Positions 45,827 through 53,797 of a DNA stretch of 64,000 nt are shown here, piece by piece; the stretch's first letter is position 1, and each line of letters opens with the position of its first letter. This stretch comes from Panacagrimonas sp046594215 (GTDB lineage: Bacteria; Pseudomonadota; Gammaproteobacteria; Nevskiales; Nevskiaceae): NCBI GenBank assembly GCA_046594215.1, contig JBKJPX010000042.1, positions 1-64,000 on the forward strand, in the 5' to 3' direction. A program made the position numbers and the translations under genes. The notes under the pieces are model-generated. The model was not told the origin of the DNA and ran no database searches. It was given only the letters and a program-made list of their open reading frames with translations.

Positions 45827-46272
45827 GAAGCCCTCGGCGGCAGCTGGACCACCTTCAGCCAGAAATCGCGGATCAGCCGCGCCAGCTCGGCGAATTCGCC
45901 CCAGTCGGTGGGCTTGGTGACGAAAGCGTTCGCGTGGGCGTCGTAAGCCGCGGCGAAGTCGGTCTCCGCACGCGAGGTCGACAGGATGAGCACCGGGATG
46001 CGCTTGAGCCGCGGATCCGTCTTCATCGTACGAAGCACTTCAAGGCCGTTCTTGCGCGGGATGTTGAGGTCCAGCAGAACGATGTCCGGCAGTGGCAGCT
46101 CGCCGTGCGGCGGCGTACCGCGGAGCATCGCCAGCGCCTGCTCGCCGTCGCGCGCGACCAGCAGGCGGTGTTCGAAAGCGGCTTCCTCGAATACCTCCTG
46201 GGTCAGCCGAAGGTCAGCCGGGTTGTCCTCCACCAGCATGATGACTGGCTTGGATGACGCGCCCTCGCTCAT
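45823..46272 (-). CDS. Rcp1-like single-domain response regulator
   Basis: A 149-residue stand-alone receiver of the type paired with phytochrome-like and related histidine kinases. Seen: acidic pocket VEDNPAD (about 14-20), phospho-acceptor D68 in IVLLDLNIPRKNG, Thr/Ser switch in ILSTSRAE, and Lys in FVTKP. An extended segment LRGTPPHGELPLP between strands is characteristic of Rcp1-like regulators. First gene of the three-gene signalling operon; its stop overlaps the next start by 4 bp. The longest open frame upstream has no receiver-like residues, so the ATG at 46272 is used. Confidence 0.9.
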   Translation of the reverse strand: MSEGASSKPVIMLVEDNPADLRLTQEVFEEAAFEHRLLVARDGEQALAMLRGTPPHGELPLPDIVLLDLNIPRKNGLEVLRTMKTDPRLKRIPVLILSTSRAETDFAAAYDAHANAFVTKPTDWGEFAELARLIRDFWLKVVQLPPRAS

Positions 46273-46373
46273 AAATTGCCCCCGGCTATCCACATGGCGG
46301 GATGGTACGCCCGGCCAAATCTTCCTGAACAGCGCATCGGACTGTCGCGTCTCTGCGCGCGATGTGCGGAACG

Positions 46374-47144
46374 CTAGGAATCGGCAGGCGTCCGTAGCAA
46401 TTCCAGGGCCACGCCCTCGCGGCGGGACAATGCCTCGCGCAGGTGATCGAAGGCCGCGGCGGCCAGCGGACGCGCGCCGCGGAGACCAAACTCGATATGC
46501 CGCCCCCGCTCGGCGTCCCCACGAAAAGGCAGGCTCGACAGCTTGACGCCCGGATAGCGCGCCAGGACGTCTTCCATGAGGTCCAGCAGGTCGCTTTCGG
46601 CCGAGGAGCCCAGGGCGCGCAGGCGGAACTCCACCGGCGGGTCGGGATTGCGCAGTTGCGGGTAGCGGATGTCCAGCACCCACTCGATCATCGGCCAGGC
46701 CATGTCGGGAAAGCCGGGCACGAAGTGGTGGTGCTCCACGAAGAAGCCGGCCACGCGGTTGACGGGGTTCGGGATCAGGCCGGCGCCCTCGGGAAAGTCG
46801 GCCATCAGCACGCGTCGCGGGTGCGCCCGGTCGCCGTACTCGGCCTCGATCAATGCTTCGGCCTCGCGGTGGCGCGCGATGGGGCGCCCGAACGCCAGCG
46901 CCGCCGCCTGGCGCGTCAGATCGTCGGGGGTGGCGCCGATGCCGCCGCAGGACAGAACCAGGTCGCCGCGCGTCCGCGTCTGACGGATCGCCTCGGCGAT
47001 GTCGGCCATGTCGTCGCCGATGAAGCGGGCCCAGTCCAGGCTCATGCCGCGCGCACCCAGCAATTCGATGACCTTGGACAGGTGGCGATCCTGGCGCTTG
47101 CCGGACAGGAGCTCGTCGCCGAGCACGAACAGGCCGATCTTCAT
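46374..47144 (-). CDS. CinA-type molybdopterin-binding (MoCF) domain protein
   Basis: A 256-residue protein with the MoCF domain found at the N-terminus of competence/damage-inducible CinA. Seen: KIGLFVLGDELLSGKRQDRH (about 2-21), the nucleotide/phosphate loop LVLSCGGIGATPDDLTRQAAA (about 62-82) and the block HHHFVPGFPDMAWPMIEWVL. The C-terminal nicotinamide-mononucleotide deamidase domain of CinA is absent, so this is the short COG1058-like form. It is thought to act in nucleotide-pyrophosphate or cofactor metabolism. It lies downstream of the isocitrate dehydrogenase gene behind a terminator. Confidence 0.85.
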   Translation of the reverse strand: MKIGLFVLGDELLSGKRQDRHLSKVIELLGARGMSLDWARFIGDDMADIAEAIRQTRTRGDLVLSCGGIGATPDDLTRQAAALAFGRPIARHREAEALIEAEYGDRAHPRRVLMADFPEGAGLIPNPVNRVAGFFVEHHHFVPGFPDMAWPMIEWVLDIRYPQLRNPDPPVEFRLRALGSSAESDLLDLMEDVLARYPGVKLSSLPFRGDAERGRHIEFGLRGARPLAAAAFDHLREALSRREGVALELLRTPADS

Positions 47145-47193
47145 GAAATCCTCTATTTGCTGAGACGCCGGATGTGCCGGCGGGTTGAAACGC

Positions 47194-47217
47194 AAAAGGC
47201 GGCCCTTCGGCCGCCTT
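47194..47217 (-). terminator. Rho-independent terminator of the IDH-CBS gene
   Basis: The minus strand reads AAGGCGGCC-GAAG-GGCCGCCTT followed by TT. It is a 9-bp perfect stem with a GAAG-type loop and a short U-run, 28 bp past the stop. Confidence 0.8.
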
Positions 47218-47244
47218 CCGTCGAGGTCGAAAGCGCGTCGGCGA

Positions 47245-49008
47245 TCAATCGCCGAGCGAGCCGAACTTCTCCGCCGCGTTGAAGATATCGGTCTCGGTCA
47301 CGATGCCGATGATGCGACCGCCCTGCTCCACCGTCAGGCGGCTGAAGTTGTGCTCGGACAGCAGCTTTGCGGCCTCGCGGATGCTCGTCTCCACCGGCAC
47401 CGACACGATCGGGCGGCTCGCGATGTCCTTGACCTTCACCTGCGCCGCGTTCTGCCCGCCGCGGACGATCTTGGAGACGATGTCGCGGCGCGTGAGGATC
47501 CCCCACTCGCCCTTCGCGTCGGCTTCCACCACTACCGAGCTGACGTCGTTGTCCGTCATCGTGTGCATGGCGCTTTCGACAGTCTCGTCGTCGGTGGCCG
47601 TGATCAGGCTTCGTGTCATCAGGTCGCCGACCGTGTGCGGGACGCGGCCGGATTCGATCATTTCCTCGAGCGGCTGCAGCAGGCGGCGGATCTCGCGCTG
47701 CTTGCGCTCCTTGGCGAGCTGTTCCTGCTGCGCCTTGCGCTTGGCATCGAGATCCACGCCGCCCTTGATGCGCTCGATCAGGGCGTCGGCGAACTGCGAG
47801 GTACCGACCTCGGTGGCGCCGTCGATCTGGCGCGCGAAGTCATAGGTCACGATGCCGTCGCAGACAACTTCCGGATACACGAGCGTGATCAGGTCCGCCG
47901 CCTCCTGCCAGCCCATGTACTCGAGCATCATCACGCCGGAGAACAGAAGCGAGCCCGGGTTGACCTTGTTGAGGTTGGCGTACTTGGGCGCGGTGCCGTG
48001 CGTGGCCTCGAACACCGCGACGTGGTCGGCGATGTTGGCGCCTGGCGCGATTCCCATGCCGCCGACTTCGGCGGCGATGGCATCGGAGAGGTAGTCGCCG
48101 TTGAGGTTGGTGGTGGCGATGACGTCGAACTCGTCGGGTCGCAGCAGCATCATCTGGAACATGATGTCGGCGATGCGATCCTTGATGACGATCTTGCCTT
48201 CGGGCTGCTTGCCCTTGAACTCGCCGTAGAGCTGTTCCTCGGTGATCGTGACCTTGCCGAACTCGTCACGCGCAACTTCGTAACCCCAATTGCGAAATGC
48301 GCCCTCGGTGAATTTCTGGATGTTGCCCTTGTGCACCAGAGTGACGGACTCGCGGCCGTTGTCGACGGCGTACTGGATGGCCTTGCGCACGAGGCGCTTG
48401 GAGCCGAACTCGGAAATCGGTTTGATGCCGATGCCGGCGCCGTCGAAGAACTTCGCCTTCATCTCCTCGCGCAGGAACTTGGCGACCTTGATGTTCTCCG
48501 GCGTGCCGGTCTTGTATTCGATGCCCGCGTAGACGTCTTCGGTGTTCTCGCGGAACAGCACGATGTCGACCTTCTGCGGATGCTTGAGCGGGCTGGGTAC
48601 GCCGCGGTAGTGACGCACGGGACGCACGCAGGCGTAGAGATCCAGGTCCTGGCGCAGCGCCACGTTGAGGCTGCGGAAGCCGCCGCCGACCGGCGTGGTC
48701 AGCGGACCCTTGATCGAAACCACGAGATCCTGGAGGACCTTGAGCGTTTCGTCGGGGCAGTAATTGCCGTCGTACAGGCCTGCGGCCTTCTCGCCGAGGA
48801 AGGTTTCGCACCAATGAATCTTGCGCTTGCCGCCGTAGGCTTTCTCGACGGCGGCATCCCAGATGCGCAGGCAGGCCTTGGTGATGTCGGGGCCGATACC
48901 GTCGCCTTCGACGTAACCGATGATCGGCTGGTCGGGCACCACCCTGTTTCCACCCTGGATGGAGATCTTCTCGCCGGTGGTAGGGATCTTGATGTGACGG
49001 TACGACAT
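47245..49008 (-). CDS. NADP-dependent isocitrate dehydrogenase (dimeric type) fused to CBS-domain pair
   Basis: A 587-residue fusion. Residues 1 to about 415 closely match E. coli Icd: EGDGIGPDITKACLRIWDAAV, the isocitrate-binding block SLNVALRQDLDLYACVRPVR, FRENTEDVYAGIE, HKGNIQKFTEGAFRNWGY, NLNGDYLSDA and EATHGTAPKYA. About 440-470 is a charged helical linker (KRKAQQEQLAKERKQRE). About 475-587 forms a CBS pair (VGDLMTRSLITATDDETVESA; VKDIASRPIVSVPVETSIREAAKLL; IIGIVTETDIF), which usually senses adenine nucleotides. The ATG at 49008 starts the conserved region. Allosteric control by AMP/ATP or similar is inferred. Second IDH in this window. Confidence 0.93.
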   Translation of the reverse strand: MSYRHIKIPTTGEKISIQGGNRVVPDQPIIGYVEGDGIGPDITKACLRIWDAAVEKAYGGKRKIHWCETFLGEKAAGLYDGNYCPDETLKVLQDLVVSIKGPLTTPVGGGFRSLNVALRQDLDLYACVRPVRHYRGVPSPLKHPQKVDIVLFRENTEDVYAGIEYKTGTPENIKVAKFLREEMKAKFFDGAGIGIKPISEFGSKRLVRKAIQYAVDNGRESVTLVHKGNIQKFTEGAFRNWGYEVARDEFGKVTITEEQLYGEFKGKQPEGKIVIKDRIADIMFQMMLLRPDEFDVIATTNLNGDYLSDAIAAEVGGMGIAPGANIADHVAVFEATHGTAPKYANLNKVNPGSLLFSGVMMLEYMGWQEAADLITLVYPEVVCDGIVTYDFARQIDGATEVGTSQFADALIERIKGGVDLDAKRKAQQEQLAKERKQREIRRLLQPLEEMIESGRVPHTVGDLMTRSLITATDDETVESAMHTMTDNDVSSVVVEADAKGEWGILTRRDIVSKIVRGGQNAAQVKVKDIASRPIVSVPVETSIREAAKLLSEHNFSRLTVEQGGRIIGIVTETDIFNAAEKFGSLGD

Positions 49009-49145
49009 GGAGCGCGATCTCCTGATGAGGGGCGCGCGGCGCGCCCTGCGTATTCCTTGGTTCAAGCGGAATTCTAGCTCGCACGAGCATGCCCGGCGAC
49101 GAAGCGCTAGCATCGGCTCGACCCCACGGGTGGAGACGAAGAGCC

Positions 49146-49694
49146 ATGAGAATTCTCGTTCCAATCGCCCACGGCTCGGAGAGCCTGGAAACCGTCACGC
49201 TCGTCAACGTGCTGCGACGCGCCTCGATCAAGGTGACGCTCGCCAGTATCGAAACTGAGACCGTGATCAACGCGACACGCGAAATCCGTCTGGTCGCCGA
49301 CGCACCGCTATCCGACATCCTGCGCGACGACTTCGACGCGATCATCCTTCCCGGTGGCGAGAAAGGCGCCGAGCGACTCGCGCAACACCGACCGCTGATC
49401 GAGAAACTGTCGGCGCAGCGCGTGGCGCATCGCTGGTACGGTGCGGTGTGCGCGGCGCCGGCGCTCACGCTGTCGCCGCACGGCCTGCTCGACGGCAAGC
49501 AGGCCACCTGCCACCCGATGTTCCGCGACCGGCTGCTGCACTACGTCGACCAGCGCGTAGTCCTCGACGGGCATTGCATGACCAGCCAGAGTGCGGGCAC
49601 GACGATGGAGTTCGCGCTTGCCTGGGTCGAGAAGCTAGCCGGCGAGGCTGAGCGCAAGCGCGTCGCCGAGGAAATGCTCGTCCACGCGCACTGA
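49146..49694 (+). CDS. DJ-1/PfpI family protein (YajL-like)
   Basis: A 182-residue DJ-1 superfamily protein, cytoplasmic, in the group of chaperone or glyoxal/methylglyoxal-repair enzymes. Seen: N-terminal RILVPIAHGSESLETVTLVN with the conserved Glu (about 12), ILPGGEKGAERLAQ, and the nucleophile-elbow cysteine in GAVCAAPALTL (about 101). This is followed by the ATCHP block and MTSQSAGTTMEFAL. The length fits the family. The ATG at 49146 starts the conserved strand. It is divergent from the IDH-CBS gene (137 bp) and convergent with grxD. Confidence 0.9.
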   Translation: MRILVPIAHGSESLETVTLVNVLRRASIKVTLASIETETVINATREIRLVADAPLSDILRDDFDAIILPGGEKGAERLAQHRPLIEKLSAQRVAHRWYGAVCAAPALTLSPHGLLDGKQATCHPMFRDRLLHYVDQRVVLDGHCMTSQSAGTTMEFALAWVEKLAGEAERKRVAEEMLVHAH

Positions 49695-49712
49695 CCGGTG
49701 CCCCAACGAAAA

Positions 49713-49733
49713 CGCCCGCTCGATGAGCGGGCG
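49713..49733 (-). terminator. Rho-independent terminator between grxD and the DJ-1 gene
   Basis: CGCCCGCTC pairs with GAGCGGGCG around GAT, a 9-bp perfect stem. On the minus strand it is followed by TTTT, so it mainly terminates grxD. It may also serve the convergent DJ-1 gene. Confidence 0.8.
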
Positions 49734-49758
49734 TCCGTTGCCACAGGTGGCGGGAAGG

Positions 49759-50088
49759 TCAGGCGGCCTTCTTTCCGGCCACGGCTTCCTTGAGCATCTT
49801 CTGCAATTCGCCCGACTGGAACAGGTCGAGCGTGATGTCGCAGCCGCCGAGCAGCTCGCCCTTCACGTAGACCTGAGGAAACGTGGGCCAGTTCGCGAAC
49901 TTCGGCAGTGCGCGGTAGACCCCTTCGTCCTCGAAGATGTTGACGTAGGCGTACTCGACACCACAGGCGTTGAGAGCCTGAATCGTGCGCGAGGAGAACC
50001 CGCACTGCGGGAAATCCGGCGTGCCCTTCATGTAGATGATGATCGGGTTCTCGGTGACCTGCTGGGTGATGCGTTCGAGAGCATCCAT
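49759..50088 (-). CDS. grxD: monothiol glutaredoxin Grx4
   Basis: A 109-residue monothiol glutaredoxin, which carries [2Fe-2S] clusters and delivers them to iron-sulfur proteins with BolA partners. Seen: the active-site CGFS (about 29-32) in DFPQCGFSSRTIQAL, the glutathione-binding block WPTFPQVYVKGELLGGCDI (about 67-85), and full family length. It is monocistronic. It ends in a shared terminator with the DJ-1 gene. Confidence 0.96.
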   Translation of the reverse strand: MDALERITQQVTENPIIIYMKGTPDFPQCGFSSRTIQALNACGVEYAYVNIFEDEGVYRALPKFANWPTFPQVYVKGELLGGCDITLDLFQSGELQKMLKEAVAGKKAA

Positions 50089-50279
50089 ATGCGCGCTCCT
50101 GGGTGGTGATGGAGAACCGACGGGGTCGGATTATAGGCCGCTCCGACCCCGAGGCGGTCTCGTTATCGCGGTAAGCAGTTTTCATACCGCACCCGGCCTT
50201 CCAATTGAATGTCCGGTGCCCGTCCACTATCCTCGCGGCCTTCGCGGGGCAGCAGCCCATTCACTAAAGGGAGTGAATC

Positions 50280-50882
50280 GTGAATCCTCTGGACAGTATC
50301 AAGGGAACTCTGATCGCCGGCCTCGTGATCGCCTTGGCCGTCACGGCCGTAGTCACCCAGCACACGGGGTTCAACGCCCTGGGATTCATGCGCTGGGTAC
50401 ATATCGCCGCAGGCGTGACCTGGATCGGCCTGCTGTACTACTTCAACTTCGTGCAGGTTCCCTCGCTGGCCGCTGCAGCCGCCGACAAGGGTGGCCCCGG
50501 CGGCGCCGCCATCACGAAGTACGTCGCGCCGCGCGCGCTGCTGTGGTTCCGCTGGGGCGCCGTGGTGACGTGGCTGACGGGTGCAGGGTACCTCGCACAC
50601 TCGCATCTGCTGGTTGGCGCGTTCACCTTCGGGCTGGCCGGCACCCCCGGCGCCTACGGCAACGCGATCGGCATCGGCGCTTGGCTGGGCACGATCATGC
50701 TGTTCAACGTCTGGGTGCTGATCTGGCCCAACCAGAAGAAGATCCTGGGCATCGTCCCCGCCACCGACGAGCAGAAGGCCAAGGCACGCCGCGTGGCGTT
50801 CCTGGCTTCGCGCACCAATACGATGCTCTCGATCCCGATGATCCTGTTCATGGGCTCGTCCGCACACGGATTGCTGTTCTGA
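50280..50882 (+). CDS. PuuD-like membrane protein (urate oxidase N-terminal family)
   Basis: A 200-residue inner-membrane protein with about five hydrophobic helices. Seen: FMRWVHIAAGVTWIGLLYYFNFVQVPSL in short blocks (about 36-63), WFRWGAVVTWLTGAGYL and LGTIMLFNVWVLIWPNQKKILG. These are characteristic of the Urate_ox_N/PuuD-type membrane domain with its conserved His and Trp. The PuuD cytochrome c domain is absent, so urate oxidation is unlikely and this may be a haem-binding or orphan membrane module. The start is GTG at 50280 with AAGGGAG. It is followed by a strong terminator. Confidence 0.78.
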   Translation: MNPLDSIKGTLIAGLVIALAVTAVVTQHTGFNALGFMRWVHIAAGVTWIGLLYYFNFVQVPSLAAAAADKGGPGGAAITKYVAPRALLWFRWGAVVTWLTGAGYLAHSHLLVGAFTFGLAGTPGAYGNAIGIGAWLGTIMLFNVWVLIWPNQKKILGIVPATDEQKAKARRVAFLASRTNTMLSIPMILFMGSSAHGLLF

Positions 50883-50913
50883 GTTCAGGCCCAAAAGAGC
50901 CTGGCCTGTACCC

Positions 50914-50945
50914 GGGCCGCACCGATGGTGCGGCCCTTTTCTTTT
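50914..50945 (+). terminator. Rho-independent terminator before argF
   Basis: GGGCCGCACC-GAT-GGTGCGGCCC followed by TTTTCTTTT is a 10-bp perfect stem and long U-run on the plus strand. It lies 31 bp after the membrane-protein stop and 13 bp before the argF start. Confidence 0.93.
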
Positions 50946-50957
50946 GAGGCGCGCAAC

Positions 50958-51860
50958 ATGACTCGCCATTTTCTACGTCTGACGGACCTGAGCCCCGCCG
51001 AGGCACACCGGATCGTGATCCGCGCCAGTGCGCTGAAGAACCTACGCGACCCCGGCTACCGACCGTTCACGGGCAAGACGCTGGCGATGATCTTCACCAA
51101 GAGCTCCACGCGCACGCGCGTGAGCTTCGAGGCCGGCATGGCGAAATTCGGAGGCCACGCGCTGTTCCTGACCACCGCTACGACCCAGCTGGGGCGCGAT
51201 GAGCCGATCTCCGACACCGCCCGCGTGCTATCACGCATGTGCGACGCGATCATGATCCGCAACGACTCGCAGGCACAGCAGGAAGAACTGGCGGCGCATT
51301 CGCGCGTCCCGGTCGTGAACGGGCTCTCGGAACTGCATCACCCCTGCCAGATGTTGGCCGACCTGCAGTGCTGGTTCGAGCATCGCGGGAATCCGGCCGG
51401 CAAGACGGCGGCGTGGATCGGCGACGGCAACAACGTCTGTCACTCCTGGATCGAGGCGGCCGCCATGTTCGGCTTTCAGCTGCGCGTTGCGGCGCCCCAG
51501 GGCTACACGCCGGATGCCGGGCTGGTGCGTGGCGCCGGATCGAGCGTCGAGCTGCTGGTCTCGCCCGTGGACGCCGCGCGCGGCGCGGACCTGATTGTCA
51601 CGGACACCTGGACCAGCATGGGACAGGAAGCCGAGACCCAGCGCCGGCTCGCGGCATTCGCCGGCTTCCAGGTCGACGAAAAGCTGATGGCCCTAGCGCG
51701 TCAGGACGCGATCTTCATGCACTGCCTTCCCGCCCACCGCGGCGAGGAGGTTTCGGCTGCCGTGATCGACGGACCGCAGTCCGTCATATGGGACGAGGCC
51801 GAGAACCGACTGTGGGCACAAATGGCGCTCCTCGAGTTCCTGATCGCGGCGCCTGTCTGA
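50958..51860 (+). CDS. argF: ornithine carbamoyltransferase
   Basis: A 300-residue enzyme making citrulline from ornithine and carbamoyl phosphate in arginine synthesis. Seen: the carbamoyl-phosphate motif KSSTRTR (about 46-52), LHHPCQMLADLQ (about 124-135) with the HPCQ motif, and the ornithine-site FMHCLPAHRGEEV (about 254-266) with HCLP. The length is normal. The ATG at 50958 (TRHFLRLTDLS) is preferred; an upstream in-frame ATG at 50925 lies in the terminator stem. No other arginine gene is adjacent in this window. Confidence 0.96.
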   Translation: MTRHFLRLTDLSPAEAHRIVIRASALKNLRDPGYRPFTGKTLAMIFTKSSTRTRVSFEAGMAKFGGHALFLTTATTQLGRDEPISDTARVLSRMCDAIMIRNDSQAQQEELAAHSRVPVVNGLSELHHPCQMLADLQCWFEHRGNPAGKTAAWIGDGNNVCHSWIEAAAMFGFQLRVAAPQGYTPDAGLVRGAGSSVELLVSPVDAARGADLIVTDTWTSMGQEAETQRRLAAFAGFQVDEKLMALARQDAIFMHCLPAHRGEEVSAAVIDGPQSVIWDEAENRLWAQMALLEFLIAAPV

Positions 51861-51905
51861 ATCTGGATTTGCCCTGGCAGGCGCGCTGATCTAGCGTCGG
51901 GGCAC

Positions 51906-52712
51906 ATGCCAATCGCCGATTCCAGGGACCCGGCCTCCGTCGACGCCGCCATCACCGAGGCACTGACGCGCGCGCCCGGTGCACCCGAACTGCACGCGGC
52001 CTGTCGTGAACTGACCGCATCATTCGGATTCGAGCACTACTTCTACGCGGTGCGTCTGCCGCTCTCGTTCTCCGATCCGTACCACTTCTGCCTGTCCGGC
52101 TATCCGCGGGAGTGGCGTAAGCGCTACGACTCGCTCGGCTACTTGCGCCTTGACCCGATCGTGCGCCACATCATGGCCTCCTCCCTCCCGCTGATCTGGG
52201 ACGAGGTCGACCGCAGCGATGCGACGATTGACGTGTTCTTCCAGGAAGCCGCCGACCATGGACTGGGACACGGCATCTCGGCGCCGGTTGCGGGGCGCCA
52301 CGGCGAGGTCGCCCTGCTGTCGCTGTCCCGGGGCCTGGCGCTTCCCATTTCCCGCGACCCCGTCGGACGCCATCGCCTGCGCGGGCGCCTGCACTGGTTC
52401 GCCACGGTCCTGCACGAGTCGGTCCGGCGCTTGGTGCTCAATCACGAGGGCGCGCCGCGCGTGATCGCCCCGTTGACCGAACGCGAAAAAGACTGCCTGC
52501 TTTGGGCGGCGGACGGGAAGAACACGGCCGACATCGGCCGCGCGCTGAACATCACGGAGCGCACCGTGCTGTTCCACATCGAGAGCGCGGGTCGCAAACT
52601 CGGCGTGAGCGGTCGCCACAGCATCATTTCGCGCGCCGTGGCCCTGGGCGAGATTGAGCTGCACCAGCACGCGTTGCGCTCGGTGGCGTCGATTCCGCTG
52701 ATGCACGAGTAG
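51906..52712 (+). CDS. LuxR solo (autoinducer-binding and HTH domains)
   Basis: A 268-residue LuxR-type regulator with an N-terminal autoinducer-binding domain and a C-terminal GerE HTH (LTEREKDCLLWAADGKNTADIGRALNITERTVLFHIESAGRKLGV in blocks, about 195-239). Most invariant signal-pocket residues of AHL receptors appear present: W70, Y74, D83, P84 and W98, and a Gly in GHGIS. No luxI-type synthase is encoded in the window, so it is a solo. It may sense exogenous N-acyl-homoserine lactones or a related ligand. Targets are unknown; the next gene encodes an EAL protein. Confidence 0.88.
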   Translation: MPIADSRDPASVDAAITEALTRAPGAPELHAACRELTASFGFEHYFYAVRLPLSFSDPYHFCLSGYPREWRKRYDSLGYLRLDPIVRHIMASSLPLIWDEVDRSDATIDVFFQEAADHGLGHGISAPVAGRHGEVALLSLSRGLALPISRDPVGRHRLRGRLHWFATVLHESVRRLVLNHEGAPRVIAPLTEREKDCLLWAADGKNTADIGRALNITERTVLFHIESAGRKLGVSGRHSIISRAVALGEIELHQHALRSVASIPLMHE

Positions 52713-52844
52713 CCGCCTTCCCGCCGTTCCGCTGTTTCCCGAGCCGGGTCATGCAGATGCACGCGACCTGTAGGTTCCTACAGTAGCGCCGCGCAATGCC
52801 GAACGGGTGTGCTGAGGCTCCGCCACCGCAGACACACGCTTTCG

Positions 52845-53714
52845 ATGAGTCCCATTGTCAGGTCTGCGCTCCTCGACCGGCGAGCACCTCAGCTGCGTCG
52901 CATCGCCGGCGACCTGCCCCTGTGCCACGCCTCGGTCCGCGCCGCATTTGAGGCCCGTCAGTTCGAGATCGCCTACCAGCCGATCCTGCGGGCTTCGGAT
53001 CTGGCCCCGGTCGGCTGCGAGGCCCTGCTGCGCTGGCAGCACCCGACCCGCGGACCTCAGAGGCCCACCCAGTTCGTGCCGATCATGGAACGTTCGCGCC
53101 TGGCGCTCGAAGTCGGCGACTGGCTGCTCGACACCGCCGCGCGGCAGATCCTCGAATGGCAGCGTGAAGGCCTTCCGGCGCTGCGCCTTGCTGTCAACGT
53201 CGCCCCGGCGCAGATCCACGCGGCGGACTTCGCGGAGCGCACCCAGCGCGCGCTCGACGCCCTTGAACTGCCGGCCGAGCGCCTGACCCTCGAAGTCTCG
53301 CAGGACACCCTGCTGGATCAGCCCTACCTCACCCCCTCCATCTTCGCGCAGCTTACGGCCATGGGCGTGGGGATCGAGCTCGACGACTTCGGCGGCGGCC
53401 CGTCGGCCGTGTCGCGGCTCAAATCGGCCTCCCTGGGCGGCTTCAAGCTCGATCGACGCTACCTCGATGCGCTGGACCCGGACGCGCCTACCGCGGCCCG
53501 CGAGGAAATACGCCTGCTGGCAAGGTTGGCCAGCGACCTGGGCCTGCGCTGCACTGCCGAGGCCGTTCAGACCGAGGCCGAGTTCACGGCGCTGCGAGAG
53601 GTCGGGATTTCCGACGTCCAGGGATTTCTGTTCTGTGCCGCGCTTCCGCCGGTGGCGTTTGCGAGTTACCTGCGCGCCTGCACGGACGACGTGCGCGCGC
53701 GCACGACAATTTAG
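52845..53714 (+). CDS. EAL-domain cyclic-di-GMP phosphodiesterase (probable)
   Basis: A 289-residue cytoplasmic EAL protein with no membrane or sensor domain. Seen: FEIAYQPILR, CEALLRWQHPTRG with an intact E-A-L (about 70-72), LAVNVAP with the metal Asn, GIELDDFGGGPSAVSRL with the paired Asp, FKLDRRYLD with the catalytic Lys, AEAVQTE and VQGFLF. The usual ELTE block reads LEVSQDTL, so one residue is altered, but the metal and base residues look complete; activity is likely. It could lower c-di-GMP and thereby affect the bcs cellulose operon about 6 kb away. It follows the LuxR solo by about 130 bp. Confidence 0.9.
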   Translation: MSPIVRSALLDRRAPQLRRIAGDLPLCHASVRAAFEARQFEIAYQPILRASDLAPVGCEALLRWQHPTRGPQRPTQFVPIMERSRLALEVGDWLLDTAARQILEWQREGLPALRLAVNVAPAQIHAADFAERTQRALDALELPAERLTLEVSQDTLLDQPYLTPSIFAQLTAMGVGIELDDFGGGPSAVSRLKSASLGGFKLDRRYLDALDPDAPTAAREEIRLLARLASDLGLRCTAEAVQTEAEFTALREVGISDVQGFLFCAALPPVAFASYLRACTDDVRARTTI

Positions 53715-53797
53715 CGGGGGGACTGAGCGGGCCTGGGCATCGCAGGAGAGGCGCCAATCGCCGTATCCTGCGGTGCTTCAGGCCATTTTTTTGCTCG

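Noticed and set aside
51906..52712. A complete quorum-sensing pair.
   Set aside because: No luxI-type synthase is found in the window, so only a LuxR solo is supported.
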